DNA of 64,000 nucleotides from Paenibacillus jilunlii (GCF_900102965.1 NZ_FNGM01000008.1:123561-187560); one strand, 5' to 3'; numbered from the stretch's first letter, positions 8,275 to 17,350 are shown. Numbers and translations: made by a program. The notes: generated from the letters alone by a model not told the origin.

Positions 8275-9342
8275 TTATTTGAAAAAGAGGAAATTGGTAG
8301 GAACCTTACGCAAATTTCCATCTGAAGGGTTATTAATGACCCGTCCGTTAAAAATCAAAGAGGAGGAGCCGCCGCCGTCCAGATTGTACGCATCAATGAC
8401 GCCCATATTCCACAGTTTGTTCTGAAGCTCTTCCAGAGTTGCGCCGGAGTTGCCGTTTTCGTTATATCCGTCTGCCACCATCACCAGCAGCTGGTCGTCT
8501 TTGTACTTACCGATCACTGTACGGGGAGCACGCTTCGGGGACAGCTGCCATTTGGTTGGAATGGGCACCTTGACGCTGTTCTTCAGCAGGACCGGTACAA
8601 AGGTGGCTCCGAAAACCGGCTGCAGCTGGTCGAGCTGTGTCCGGCTGTAGAATTTACCGCCGATCAGCTGGCCGGAAGCGTTCAGTCCAACGAAGCTGAG
8701 ATCCTTGTAGGTAGATTCGAAGCCGTACAGATACTCACCACCGATAACGGTTGTGGAGAGCGGGTAGCGCTTGCCGTCTCTGTCGGCGAACCCCCCTGCA
8801 TTGATGCCGGCAGTTGCGCCGTAGCGGTTCGCGGCCTGCAGCGTCGTTTCCGCTCCGCCTTTGCCGTCTCCAGCCAGACTCATTTTCATGGCGGCCGGGT
8901 CCTTCAATTTTATTTTCATAGCGTAAGCTGTATAATTGCCGGGGTTTAGCCGGTAGAGTTCAATGGTTATCCGGTCGCTTCTCGCGACATCGGCTGGAAT
9001 GCCCAATCTGGAGCTGATCCGGCGGTTATAGATCAGTTCCGGACGTGCGGCCTGGGTCTTCGCCATTTGGACCAGCGCATTCATGGCATTGGTCGTCTGA
9101 TTGTACAGCTTGGCGCTGGCACTGATGGAATGGATGGTGTAAGAGGCCGCGGCTTGGGCTGTGGTCAGCGCATTTTGCAGCTCAGCGGTTTCCTTGACTG
9201 GTCCGGGCTCCGCAGCGAATTGTCCAACACCCAAATTCAGATCAAGCGGCGGCTGGTACCACCATAGGCAGAGCAGCAGGCCAAAAAACGGCGCAGTCAG
9301 AAGCATGAAAAAACGGTTGATTTTTTTAACCGGTGTCATCAT
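8275..9342 (-). CDS. Phosphodiester glycosidase (NAGPA-domain) protein, membrane-anchored
   Basis: 355 residues. An N-terminal hydrophobic segment (about residues 11-28) predicts membrane anchoring with the rest outside. The C-terminal half is a NAGPA (phosphodiester glycosidase) domain: AGINAGGFADRDGKR, then PRTVIGKYKDDQLLVMVADG and the hallmark DAYNLDGGGSSSLIF with GRVINNPSDG. Family members remove or modify sugars linked by phosphodiester bonds and often go with cell-wall polymers; the substrate here is unknown. The ATG overlaps the stop of the upstream coiled-coil gene (ATGA), so the two are translationally coupled. A second NAGPA protein is encoded at 24976-25953. Confidence 0.85.
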   Translation of the reverse strand: MMTPVKKINRFFMLLTAPFFGLLLCLWWYQPPLDLNLGVGQFAAEPGPVKETAELQNALTTAQAAASYTIHSISASAKLYNQTTNAMNALVQMAKTQAARPELIYNRRISSRLGIPADVARSDRITIELYRLNPGNYTAYAMKIKLKDPAAMKMSLAGDGKGGAETTLQAANRYGATAGINAGGFADRDGKRYPLSTTVIGGEYLYGFESTYKDLSFVGLNASGQLIGGKFYSRTQLDQLQPVFGATFVPVLLKNSVKVPIPTKWQLSPKRAPRTVIGKYKDDQLLVMVADGYNENGNSGATLEELQNKLWNMGVIDAYNLDGGGSSSLIFNGRVINNPSDGNLRKVPTNFLFFK

Positions 9343-9746
9343 TTCAGCAGATCCATTTCTTTTTGCAGCGCAGCCAGCTGTTTGCGGACCTCGTTCAGTT
9401 GGGTGTACAGCTTGTTGCTGTTATCTGTCTTGTTGCTGGCATTGTCTTTGGTAAAGGTAAGCAGTTCGTTAAAGGTGTCCACGGTGCTCTGCAATTCCTT
9501 GACTTGCTGGGAGAGTACGCCAATTCGCGACTCGTAATCGGTCTTCAAAACGGTAAGCTGCTGCTGGCTCTGGGTGCTAAGCTCGTTTAGCACTTGCTCC
9601 TTAAGATGGTTGGTGTAGCTGTACACGGCGTAAAAACCGAGCCCGATCATCAAAATCCAGAACAGTAAAAACCATTTTACGGAAGATCGGCTTCGCGCGG
9701 AAGCAGTGCGCGAGTGTACCGGTGTCGATTCCGCTAGCGGTTGCAT
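9339..9746 (-). CDS. Membrane protein with periplasm-side coiled coil
   Basis: 135 residues: a polar, Ser/Arg-rich cytoplasmic head (1-24), one transmembrane helix (about 25-45, WFLLFWILMIGLGFYAVY), then a long heptad-type coiled coil (about 48-135) rich in Gln, Leu and Lys. I do not recognise the family. It is first in a two-gene unit with the NAGPA protein, overlapping it by 4 bp, so it probably works with it at the outer face of the membrane, perhaps as a scaffold (inference). The start has AGGTGAT 5 nt upstream. Confidence 0.75.
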   Translation of the reverse strand: MQPLAESTPVHSRTASARSRSSVKWFLLFWILMIGLGFYAVYSYTNHLKEQVLNELSTQSQQQLTVLKTDYESRIGVLSQQVKELQSTVDTFNELLTFTKDNASNKTDNSNKLYTQLNEVRKQLAALQKEMDLLK

Positions 9747-9844
9747 TTATATCACCTCAGGCAAATTTTTTTCAAGTTCTCATTCTATCAGACTTTTACA
9801 ATATTCGCAAAAGTGAAAAGACTTATATAAACGTGAAAAAATAA

Positions 9845-9874
9845 TTGCGCTCTATTTAACTACTACGATACAAT
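9845..9874 (+). promoter_or_regulatory. Possible promoter for the LuxR-type regulator gene
   Basis: TTGCGC (9845-9850), 18 bp, TACAAT (9869-9874). Downstream, GGAAACGC-TATG-GCGCTTCC followed by CTTTTT (9963-9987) makes a terminator-like hairpin in the leader just before the ribosome binding site. Confidence 0.3.
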
Positions 9875-10024
9875 TTCTATAGATTGGAAGAACTGATGGA
9901 CGTATTCAAGGGAAAAGAAGGGGAAATTAACAAGTTATCCTGAACCTTGCTTGCGTACTACAGGAAACGCTATGGCGCTTCCCTTTTTGGGTAAATACAT
10001 AGATAGCAGGAGGTTTGGGCAGTA

Positions 10025-10681
10025 ATGATGAAGGTGTGGCGGGTGATCATCGTGGGATGTCATCCCACAAGTATGCTGGGTACAAAATTAATTCTGGAGG
10101 AAAGCAAGGAGATTGAGGTGGTGGGGATGTTCTCCAACTGGAGCGAGGGCGTCTACACGGTACAGCAACAGCAGCCGGATCTGGTGCTGACAGATTATCA
10201 AATGCCGGAAGGCAATGTCGAGGGTGCGCTGGTAGAGATGAAGCAAAGCTCAAAAAGCACCCATTTCATCATTATGACCGAGGAAGAGGATAAGGAGCTG
10301 TTCCAGCCGCTTATCGAGCTTGGAGCCAGCGGTGTGCTCTCCAAGGGAGCATCCCCGCGTCAACTGCTGCAGATGATCAACGGGCTGCGCGAAGGGTTTC
10401 TCTCCATTCCGCTGGAATGGGCCCGGGACGGTTTCCGTCCGGTGGCTTCGTCGCGCGGGCTGGACGGGGTACTGCAGTTGACCCAGACCGAAATGTTCAT
10501 TATGGAACGGATCGTTCAGGGAATTACATACGATAAAATCGCACATGAAATTGAAGTCAGCCGCCGTTCCATCGATAATTATCTGCGGAAGATTTATGTG
10601 AAGCTGGAGGTATCTACAAGAGCGCAAGCGATTGAAAAATTCGCGCTTTTCTCCAGACAAAACAAGCAAATGTACGCTTAG
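10025..10681 (+). CDS. LuxR/NarL-type response regulator with altered receiver pocket
   Basis: 218 residues: receiver domain (about 5-120) and C-terminal LuxR-type helix-turn-helix (about 150-215, TQTEMFIMERIVQGITYDKI then SRRSIDNYLRKIYVKL). The phospho-acceptor Asp57 (VLTDYQMPE), Thr85 and Lys107 are present, but the acidic pair that binds magnesium, normally DD, is GC (residues 11-12, IVGCHPTS). Receivers without this pair are often not phosphorylated in the usual way. It is roughly ComA/DegU-like in layout. No histidine kinase is adjacent. AGGAGG precedes two possible ATGs (10025, 10028). Confidence 0.87.
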   Translation: MMKVWRVIIVGCHPTSMLGTKLILEESKEIEVVGMFSNWSEGVYTVQQQQPDLVLTDYQMPEGNVEGALVEMKQSSKSTHFIIMTEEEDKELFQPLIELGASGVLSKGASPRQLLQMINGLREGFLSIPLEWARDGFRPVASSRGLDGVLQLTQTEMFIMERIVQGITYDKIAHEIEVSRRSIDNYLRKIYVKLEVSTRAQAIEKFALFSRQNKQMYA

Positions 10682-10747
10682 CCCTAGCATAACGACATAA
10701 TGCAGCCCGTAAAGGAATATTCTTGGTACAGGGGAAGGGGGGAGCAT

Positions 10748-11965
10748 ATGAAATATGAGTTTTCTGCCCGCGCACATACATTACACTCTTCACCGCTGCT
10801 GAGCATACGTACAGAGACGCGCAGGGGGACGCTGATTTCACTGGCTGAAGAGCTGCCGGCCGAAGAATTGTTTCCATTATCTCTATTGGCTGAAACGGCT
10901 TCCACAGTAATCTCGGCAGACGCCGGGGCGCTGCAGTATGGTGATCCTGAAGGGTATGGACCACTTCGCGAATGGCTGACCGGAGACTGGCTGAAGGCCA
11001 AAGGGGTGGCGGTTGCCGCAGGCGGAGTTCTGCTGACAACGGGAAGTCAACAAGCGATTGATCTGTTGTCGAGAGTCTATATTGATCCTGGAGACCGCGT
11101 GCTGGTGGAGAATCCGACTTCACCGGGTATTCTGCAGGCATTGCGGATGCAGGGGGCTGTGATTATTCCGGTCCGGGGGGACCAGGACGGGCTGCTGCCG
11201 GAGCATCTGCGGACCCAGATCCGCCAGCACCGGCCCAAGATGCTGTTTGCTACACCGAGTTTCACGAATCCGAGTGGAATTCTCTGGAGTCTGGCCAGAC
11301 GCAAGGAAGTGCTGGAGCTGTGTACCACACACAATGTGCTGATCGTCGAGGATGACTCTTATGGCGATCTGCATTTTCAAAAGTACACGGAGCATCATTC
11401 TGTGAAGTATCCGTCTCTGTATGCGCTGGAGAATGTCAGCGAGGGCGGACATGTGCTCTACATTGGCTCCTTCAGCAAAACGGTTGCACCTGCGCTGCGG
11501 ACGGGCTGGGCGGCGGGCAGCCGTGAGCTGATCGGAATGATGGCTGCCGCGAAGCAGATGGCCGATTGGCAATCCAGCTCACTCAACCAGCGGCTTCTGC
11601 ATCATCTGCTGGATGTGACGGCCTTTGATCTGCGTGAGCATATCGCGCTCCTCAACCGGGAGTACAACACCCGGCTGAAGCTGATGGCGGAGCTGCTGAA
11701 GCGGCCGGCCTGGAAGAGCAGCAGCTATTGTCTGCCGGCAGGCGGCATGTTCCTGTGGGTAACATTGCCGGAAGGCCTGGATGCGATGGCGCTGCTAAAG
11801 GCCTCGCTGGCCAAAGGCGTCGCTTTTTTGCCCGGCCCGCTGTGCAGTGTGAGCGGAGGAAGCGGACGCATCCGCCTCAACTTCAGCCATCCCGGCCGGG
11901 ATGAGCTGCTGCTGGGCATGAACCTGATGAGCGAGGCCGTGACGGAGTTTACGGCACGGAGCTGA
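10748..11965 (+). CDS. PLP-dependent aminotransferase, class I/II (MocR/LysN-like)
   Basis: 405-residue fold-type I aminotransferase. Seen: LLTTGSQQAIDLLSRVYIDP, then ATPSFTNPSGILWS (substrate/PLP contact), VEDDSYGDLHF and the PLP lysine in GSFSKTVAPALRTGW (Lys244). The sequence resembles the aminotransferase half of MocR regulators and 2-aminoadipate/aromatic aminotransferases but has no N-terminal GntR helix-turn-helix, so it is an enzyme rather than a regulator. The amino acid used is not clear. I chose the ATG at 10748, which has a GGGGAAGGGGGGAG site; a start at 10700 would lack one. It follows the response regulator by 66 bp and may be co-transcribed. A terminator follows. Confidence 0.87.
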   Translation: MKYEFSARAHTLHSSPLLSIRTETRRGTLISLAEELPAEELFPLSLLAETASTVISADAGALQYGDPEGYGPLREWLTGDWLKAKGVAVAAGGVLLTTGSQQAIDLLSRVYIDPGDRVLVENPTSPGILQALRMQGAVIIPVRGDQDGLLPEHLRTQIRQHRPKMLFATPSFTNPSGILWSLARRKEVLELCTTHNVLIVEDDSYGDLHFQKYTEHHSVKYPSLYALENVSEGGHVLYIGSFSKTVAPALRTGWAAGSRELIGMMAAAKQMADWQSSSLNQRLLHHLLDVTAFDLREHIALLNREYNTRLKLMAELLKRPAWKSSSYCLPAGGMFLWVTLPEGLDAMALLKASLAKGVAFLPGPLCSVSGGSGRIRLNFSHPGRDELLLGMNLMSEAVTEFTARS

Positions 11966-11982
11966 GCGTGGCGGTTTTTTGA

Positions 11983-12007
11983 TAAAGCCCTTTTCAGGGC
12001 TTTTTCT
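11983..12007 (+). terminator. Terminator of the aminotransferase gene
   Basis: AAAGCCC, loop TTTTC, AGGGCTTT, then TTC. It begins about 20 bp after the stop. Confidence 0.85.
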
Positions 12008-12839
12008 CGTTGTACAGGCGAATTCAGCGAATTCACTCAATCGGGTGGAAGTCAGCCGGATTCGATAGTTTTTTTCCAACTAACGCTTGCGAAGAAGCAG
12101 GTGAGCGGTGCTAGTTGGAAAAAGGGAACTTATTTTTCCTAAAAATCAGCAATTGTGAGAATTAAGTGGAAAAAGGGAACTTACTTGGGCCATATTAGTT
12201 AGTCAAGGGGGAAATGAGCTGAATTAGGTAACCTTTTTCCACTTAACCTGCGGAGAACGGGGTACTTGGGCAAATTAGGTAACTTTTTTCCACCTGAAAT
12301 TGTCAAAGGAGTATGTGGATCGCCGGGAAGGCTCCCATGATCTGGCTGCAGGTGTGCAGGAGCAAATAGGATTAATCCTTTTGCAGCGTGAACCGGACAG
12401 AGAAGACTCTATTTTACGTATAAGTGTAGTTTTTCCGAAGATTCGGACTCAGAATCCGCTGTATCGTTTCTTTTAACTTAAAATGAGGGGGAATAGGCAG
12501 AATAACGTAATCTGTGCCATTTGAACGCTGGAACTCGCATGATCCGTCTGAATAAGGGATCTCCTGTCCGCATCCTTCGCGGCTAGGATTTAACCAAGTC
12601 TGCAGAACAGAATAATGCGGGAGAAACCACTCCCTCCTAAGTAGTAAGGCGGCCATTGCAAGGACCGTCTTTTTGCTTTGTTCGTCCAGGCGAGCAGGGC
12701 TTAGCTTTATGGCAAATTAAAGAACAATGCCTTGAATTTCATCGGGGCTGCGGGGATTGAGCCGTGCCGGGCGTCTAAAAGAAGCAGAGACACTGGTGCA
12801 AAATGGAAAACAGAATACACAGCTAAGGAGATGCAAGTG
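12008..12839. other. Intergenic region with repeats, no convincing gene
   Basis: About 830 bp. The first 300 bp hold the inverted repeat array. The rest contains one open frame on the minus strand (12414-12656) without a usable ribosome binding site; I do not call it. The end provides the leader of the ABC transporter genes. Confidence 0.5.
12067..12294. repeat. Inverted array of GTGGAAAAAGGGAAC-type repeats
   Basis: Two forward copies of (A)GTTGGAAAAAGGGAACTTA / AGTGGAAAAAGGGAACTTA (about 12111-12132 and 12162-12183, offset 51-52 bp) are followed by two reversed copies, AATTAGGTAACCTTTTTCCA (from about 12222) and AATTAGGTAACTTTTTTCCA (from about 12273), offset about 51 bp. A further reversed half copy is at 12067-12085. 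Forward and reversed copies can pair. Confidence 0.7.
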
Positions 12840-13535
12840 ATGGAGAACGTGCTGGAATGCAGCAACCTGACTAAAAGGTATGGCAAAAAGGTGGCCCTGG
12901 ACAATCTGAATCTCACCCTGCCGAAGGGGAGAATTGTAGGGTTGCTGGGTCCGAATGGAGCGGGGAAAACTACCCTGATGAAGCTGATTGTATCCTTGCT
13001 GCGCGACTACAAGGGGTCCATTACCGTCTGCGGGCGACAACCCGGCCTGGATACCAAAAGGATCGTGTCTTATTTGCCTGACCGTGAATTTCTTTATCCC
13101 TGGATGACTATAGAGGAGTGTATCTCGTTCTTCCGGAACTCCTTCGAAGACTTTCAGCTGGATATGGCTTATGCCATGATCGAAGAGCTCAGCCTGAACC
13201 CTGCGGAAAAGGTGAAGAATTTGTCCAAGGGGATGCAGGAGCGTGTGAGTATTTCCCTGGTCTTTGCACGCAAAGCGAAATTGTATGTTCTGGACGAGCC
13301 GCTGGCTGCAGTAGACCCTTCGACCCGGGACAAGATCATGCGGATCATCCTGGACCATTTTGACCCGGAGAGCTCCATACTGCTCAGCACACATCTCATT
13401 CATGATGTCGAAAGCCTGTTTACGGATATAGCGATTGTTAATGAAGGCCGGGTGCAGCTGTACGGAGGGATAGGGGAGCTGCAGAAGGACTACGGGATGC
13501 CTATCGAGGAGATTTTTAAACAGCTGGTCGGATGA
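12840..13535 (+). CDS. ABC transporter ATP-binding protein
   Basis: 231-residue ATPase subunit. Walker A GPNGAGKT, signature LSKGMQERV (an unusual K/M-containing form of LSGGQ common in exporters of the YtrB/BcrA type), Walker B LYVLDEPLAAVD, and the switch His in STHLIHD. I chose the ATG at 12840, which has TAAGGAGATG upstream and gives the family start MENVLECSNLTKRYGKK; the ATG at 12732 would add 36 non-homologous residues. It is followed 25 bp later by its probable permease. In many Firmicutes such a pair is preceded by a GntR-type repressor, which is absent here. Cargo unknown. Confidence 0.9.
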   Translation: MENVLECSNLTKRYGKKVALDNLNLTLPKGRIVGLLGPNGAGKTTLMKLIVSLLRDYKGSITVCGRQPGLDTKRIVSYLPDREFLYPWMTIEECISFFRNSFEDFQLDMAYAMIEELSLNPAEKVKNLSKGMQERVSISLVFARKAKLYVLDEPLAAVDPSTRDKIMRIILDHFDPESSILLSTHLIHDVESLFTDIAIVNEGRVQLYGGIGELQKDYGMPIEEIFKQLVG

Positions 13536-13560
13536 TTTCAAAAATAAGGGAGAGAGCTTC

Positions 13561-14334
13561 ATGGTTCAACTTAACCAATTCAAACTGGAATGCCGGAAAC
13601 ATTGCGCCGTCTTTGCAACCTTCACCGGAATTAGCGTGCTTACGAATCTGTACTTTTTATTCAGCCAGGATCAGGATCTGTCCTTTGTTTTTCTTCTGGT
13701 GAATATGGTGATCGGGATTCTGCTGCCCGTATACATCTATTTGGATTATTACCGCGAGTTTTTTACCGGTACTATGCCGATTAATCATCTGCTGCCCCTT
13801 AGAACCTCGGCATTGTTCGGTGTGAAGTCGGCGGTATTTATGCTGGGGCTTATCCTGGTGTGGCTTCCTTCTTTGCTTGATGTGTTTGTGAATCCGGCAG
13901 GTCTGTATCAGCAGCGGATCATGCATTCGGACAGCCCGGCTCTGGGCATCGCTTATCTGGTGCTGTCCAAGCTGTGCAGCATTCCTGCCGGTCTGGCTGT
14001 GATGGGACTGGCCCTTGCCGCTGCCAAAAGACTGCGCAAACCGGTGCTCAGCCACCTCTGCATAGCTCTGGTAATGGTCTTGGTGGTTGGCATTCAATTT
14101 GCGCTGGTGGTCCGGAACAGCTGGCACTGGAGCATCGGAACGTCCGCAGCGGAGACCTTCAAGCAATATGCGAACCTGCTTACGGTCAGCCCGGTCAGCC
14201 AGGTACAGCCCGCCGATATCAACGAGTCGATCCGCTGGTCCTCGGTGGGCATGAATCTTCTGGTAGCGCTGGTTGCAGGAACCGCCGGCCGTTATTTGTT
14301 CAATTCCCGGAAGTATGAAATCTTCGGGAAGTAA
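13561..14334 (+). CDS. ABC transporter permease (six-helix membrane protein)
   Basis: 257 residues, strongly hydrophobic with about six membrane helices (roughly 20-36, 44-62, 82-102, 125-150, 158-178, 225-243). A polar loop VRNSWHWSIGTSAAETFKQY sits before the last helix. It has no recognisable family motif beyond general ABC-2-like architecture. Position, 25 bp after the ATPase gene and on the same strand with AGGGAGAG upstream, makes it the membrane partner of that ATPase. No terminator is obvious; a minus-strand gene converges from the other side. Confidence 0.82.
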   Translation: MVQLNQFKLECRKHCAVFATFTGISVLTNLYFLFSQDQDLSFVFLLVNMVIGILLPVYIYLDYYREFFTGTMPINHLLPLRTSALFGVKSAVFMLGLILVWLPSLLDVFVNPAGLYQQRIMHSDSPALGIAYLVLSKLCSIPAGLAVMGLALAAAKRLRKPVLSHLCIALVMVLVVGIQFALVVRNSWHWSIGTSAAETFKQYANLLTVSPVSQVQPADINESIRWSSVGMNLLVALVAGTAGRYLFNSRKYEIFGK

Positions 14335-14406
14335 GCACAGCGGGGCTAAGATTGTAACGGGAAGGCTGTAAACAAAAAAAGTGTGAATGCTATTAAAACG
14401 CAGCGG

Positions 14407-15231
14407 CTACAGCTTGCCCGCGCTGATCTCTGCGATTGCGGCGTATTCGATCAGCGCCGCGGTTCCGGCGGCCGTGAGCGTGTAGCGGCCGCGCCCCACC
14501 CGGAAGAACCACCCGTAGTAGTTCTTCTGCAGGAAGGCGGCGGCGCCCGGCACGCCGCTTCTCTTGCGCAGCTCGGCGGGGGTCACGCCGGGCGGTGCCT
14601 CCGCCCGGCTGCGCTCAGCCGCCGGGTCCGCCTCCGGCGCGCCGCTCCGCGCAGCGCGCCTTGCCTGGGCGAGGCCGGCCGCGTGAGCGGCTTCGGCCTC
14701 GGCCGCCTGCAGCGCGAGGGCCACGCGCAGCGCCTTCTCGCGGTAGGCCGTCACGAGCTTGACGCGCGTGCTGCCGCCGGTGTTGTAGTCCCCGCTGCGC
14801 TCGCGGAACTCATAGAGCAGGCGCTCGCGCCGTCTTGCGCCGCCCCGGGCCTGGGGCGGCGCGTCGCCCGGCTCCGCGAGCACCTCGACGAGCGGGGCCT
14901 TGGTCTTGTAGAAGACCACGGTGACCAGCCCGAGGCCGAGGCGGCGGCACAGCCCGGTAAGCTCGCCCCAGCGCTGGTTCACCGCGCCCTTTTTGTCCCG
15001 CACGCGTTCTACCGCGAGGTAGACGTTGGGGCTGAGCCGCAGTCGTTCAACCCCCTGCAGCAGCAGGGCGAGGTTGAACGATTTTTTCATCTCCACGATC
15101 AGCGGCTGCTCCTCATCCCCCCGCAAGCCCACCAGATCGCAGGTCCGCACCTCGCCTTTGATGTCATAGCCCTGCTTCTCAAAAAAACTCTTCAACGGAG
15201 CATACAGCTCCGTTTCATGCTTAACCGCCAT
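14407..15231 (-). CDS. PD-(D/E)XK nuclease-like protein, DUF2161 type
   Basis: 274 residues. The N-terminal half has the restriction-nuclease fold pattern: TCDLVGLRG with Asp32, then PLIVEMKKS with Glu47 and Lys49, the D...ExK metal site. A linker very rich in Ala, Arg, Gly and Pro (about 125-230) leads to a C-terminal winged-helix-like domain (TPAELRKRSGVPGAAAFLQ, then GWFFRVGRGRYTLTAAG). The arrangement matches the DUF2161 family, of unknown function. DNA of this gene is far richer in GC than its neighbours. Start: AGGAGTG stands 6-8 nt before the ATG at 15231; an upstream GTG at 15240 overlaps that site. It is divergent from prkA. Confidence 0.75.
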   Translation of the reverse strand: MAVKHETELYAPLKSFFEKQGYDIKGEVRTCDLVGLRGDEEQPLIVEMKKSFNLALLLQGVERLRLSPNVYLAVERVRDKKGAVNQRWGELTGLCRRLGLGLVTVVFYKTKAPLVEVLAEPGDAPPQARGGARRRERLLYEFRERSGDYNTGGSTRVKLVTAYREKALRVALALQAAEAEAAHAAGLAQARRAARSGAPEADPAAERSRAEAPPGVTPAELRKRSGVPGAAAFLQKNYYGWFFRVGRGRYTLTAAGTAALIEYAAIAEISAGKL

Positions 15232-15406
15232 TGTTTTCACTCCTGCGCCCTATTTTTAAGGAATATGCATTTTCCTGGGTTTTTTAACGATGCTCTATTA
15301 TAGCACAGCAAAAAAGAGGTCAACTATTCCAGGCTCACCGCATAGTTATGTAATACACTTTCTAAGCTGGTGGAGCAAGTAGGAGCGCAAGAGGAGGCAG
15401 CGAGCA

Positions 15407-17302
15407 ATGGATATATTTGAGCGTATAGCTTCGTATCGGGCTGAGAACGACCGTTTGGCGTGGAGCGGCACCTTCAAGGAGTATATAGAACTGCTGAAAA
15501 AAGACCCCTCTCCCGCGAAAACGGCTCATTCCCGCGTATACGACATGATCAAGTCACACGGCGTAGAGGACATCAACGGGCGTAAAAGGTATAAGTTTTT
15601 TGAGCAGGAGATTTTTGGACTTGACCGTGCCGTAGAAAAGCTGGTGGAGGAATATTTCCATTCCGCCGCCCGGCGGCTGGATGTGCGTAAACGGATATTG
15701 CTGCTGATGGGACCGGTCAGCGGGGGCAAGTCGACGCTGGTTACATTGCTGAAGCGCGGGCTGGAGCAGTACTCGCGGACGGATGAAGGAGCGGTGTATG
15801 CTATAGAAGGCTGCCCGATGCATGAGGACCCGCTGCATTTGATTCCGCTGGAGCTGCGCCCGGAGATTGAGCGGGAGCTGGGGGTCCGCATCGAAGGCAA
15901 TTTGTGCCCCTCCTGCCAGATGCGGCTCAAAAATGAATATCACGGCGACATCGAACAGGTAAAAGTAGTACGTGTGCTGTTGTCGGAGGAGGAGCGCGTC
16001 GGGATCGGGACCTTCAGTCCGTCCGATCCGAAGTCGCAGGATATCGCCGACCTGACAGGCAGCATCGACTTTTCAACCATTACCGAATTCGGCTCGGAAT
16101 CCGATCCGCGCGCCTACCGCTTCGACGGGGAGCTGAACAAGGCCAACCGCGGGCTGATGGAATTCCAGGAAATGCTCAAGTGCGACGAGAAATTCCTCTG
16201 GAACCTGCTGTCATTGACCCAGGAAGGGAACTTCAAGGCCGGCCGGTTTGCGCTGATCTCTGCAGACGAAATGATTATTGCCCATACCAATGAAACGGAG
16301 TATAAATCCTTCATCTCCAATAAAAAGAATGAAGCACTCCAGTCCCGCATGATTGTTATGCCTGTTCCTTATAATCTGAGAGTGTCCGAAGAGGAAAAAA
16401 TCTACGCCAAGCTCATCGCCCAAAGCGACATGAAGCATGTGCATATTGCCCCGCATGCGCTGCGGGCCGCAGCGATATTCTCTATCCTGACCCGGCTTAA
16501 GGAGAGCAAGAAGCAGGGCATGGATCTGATCAAAAAGCTGCGCATGTATGACGGCGAAGAGGTCGAAGGCTACAAGGAAGCGGATCTCAAGGAAATGCAG
16601 ACGGAATATCTGGACGAGGGCATGTCCGGCATCGATCCGCGTTATGTCATCAACCGGATTTCCAGTGCGCTGATCAAAAACGACCTGAAGTGCATGAATG
16701 CGCTGGATGTGCTGCGGGCGATCAAGGACGGCCTGGACCAGCATCCTTCGATTACGAAGGAGGAGCGCGAGCGTTACCTGAACTTCATTTCCATAGCCCG
16801 CAAGGAATACGATATTCTGGCTAAAAGCGAAGTGCAAAAGGCGTTTGTCTACTCTTTTGAGGAATCCGCCAAAACGCTGTTCGAGAACTATCTCGACAAC
16901 ATCGAAGCCTTCTGCAACTGGACCAAAATCCGCGATCCGCTGACAGATGAGGAAATGGAGCCGGATGAGCGGCTGATGCGTTCGATTGAAGAGCAGATCG
17001 GCATTTCCGAGAATGCCAAAAAAGCCTTCCGCGAGGAGATTCTGATCCGGATTTCCGCCTACTCCCGCAAAGGTAAAAAGTTCGAATACAACAACCATGA
17101 CCGGCTGAGGGAAGCCATTGAGAAAAAGCTGTTTACCGACCTGAAGGATATCGTCAAAATCACCACCTCCTCCAAAACGCCGGATGAAAGCCAGCTCAAG
17201 CGTATTAACGAAGTTTCCAGACGCCTGATCGACGAGCATTCCTACTGCCCGATCTGCGCCAATGAGCTGCTGAAATATGTCGGAAGCCTGTTGAACCGCT
17301 AA
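15407..17302 (+). CDS. prkA: PrkA AAA+ protein / serine kinase
   Basis: 631 residues, the full length of PrkA (YeaG family). The AAA domain (about 20-380) has Walker A GPVSGGKS at 102-109; the C-terminal region resembles a protein-kinase fold and ends with a Cys pair (SYCPICANELLKYVG). In Bacillus PrkA is a spore-phase protein that acts on sporulation timing; its role as kinase or protease is debated. In many bacteria the gene goes with yeaH/yhbH and spoVR (ycgB); both are present in this window (62.7-63.9 and 22.1-23.5 kb), though not adjacent. AGGAGG lies upstream of the ATG at 15407. A terminator follows. Confidence 0.96.
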   Translation: MDIFERIASYRAENDRLAWSGTFKEYIELLKKDPSPAKTAHSRVYDMIKSHGVEDINGRKRYKFFEQEIFGLDRAVEKLVEEYFHSAARRLDVRKRILLLMGPVSGGKSTLVTLLKRGLEQYSRTDEGAVYAIEGCPMHEDPLHLIPLELRPEIERELGVRIEGNLCPSCQMRLKNEYHGDIEQVKVVRVLLSEEERVGIGTFSPSDPKSQDIADLTGSIDFSTITEFGSESDPRAYRFDGELNKANRGLMEFQEMLKCDEKFLWNLLSLTQEGNFKAGRFALISADEMIIAHTNETEYKSFISNKKNEALQSRMIVMPVPYNLRVSEEEKIYAKLIAQSDMKHVHIAPHALRAAAIFSILTRLKESKKQGMDLIKKLRMYDGEEVEGYKEADLKEMQTEYLDEGMSGIDPRYVINRISSALIKNDLKCMNALDVLRAIKDGLDQHPSITKEERERYLNFISIARKEYDILAKSEVQKAFVYSFEESAKTLFENYLDNIEAFCNWTKIRDPLTDEEMEPDERLMRSIEEQIGISENAKKAFREEILIRISAYSRKGKKFEYNNHDRLREAIEKKLFTDLKDIVKITTSSKTPDESQLKRINEVSRRLIDEHSYCPICANELLKYVGSLLNR

Positions 17303-17324
17303 GGGCGGCAGAAGATATTTGCGC

Positions 17325-17350
17325 GGACTGCCTGTAGGCGGTCCTTTTTT
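17325..17350 (+). terminator. Terminator of prkA
   Basis: GGACTGCC, loop TGTA, GGCGGTCC, then TTTTTT. It starts 22 bp after the prkA stop. Confidence 0.88.

Noticed and set aside
12414..12656. 80-codon open frame, minus strand
   Set aside because: The only ribosome-site-like sequence lies inside the frame with no start codon after it; no recognisable family.
14383..15303. 306-codon plus-strand open frame opposite the nuclease-like gene
   Set aside because: Shadow frame produced by very high GC; the minus-strand frame has the ribosome site and the ExK motif.
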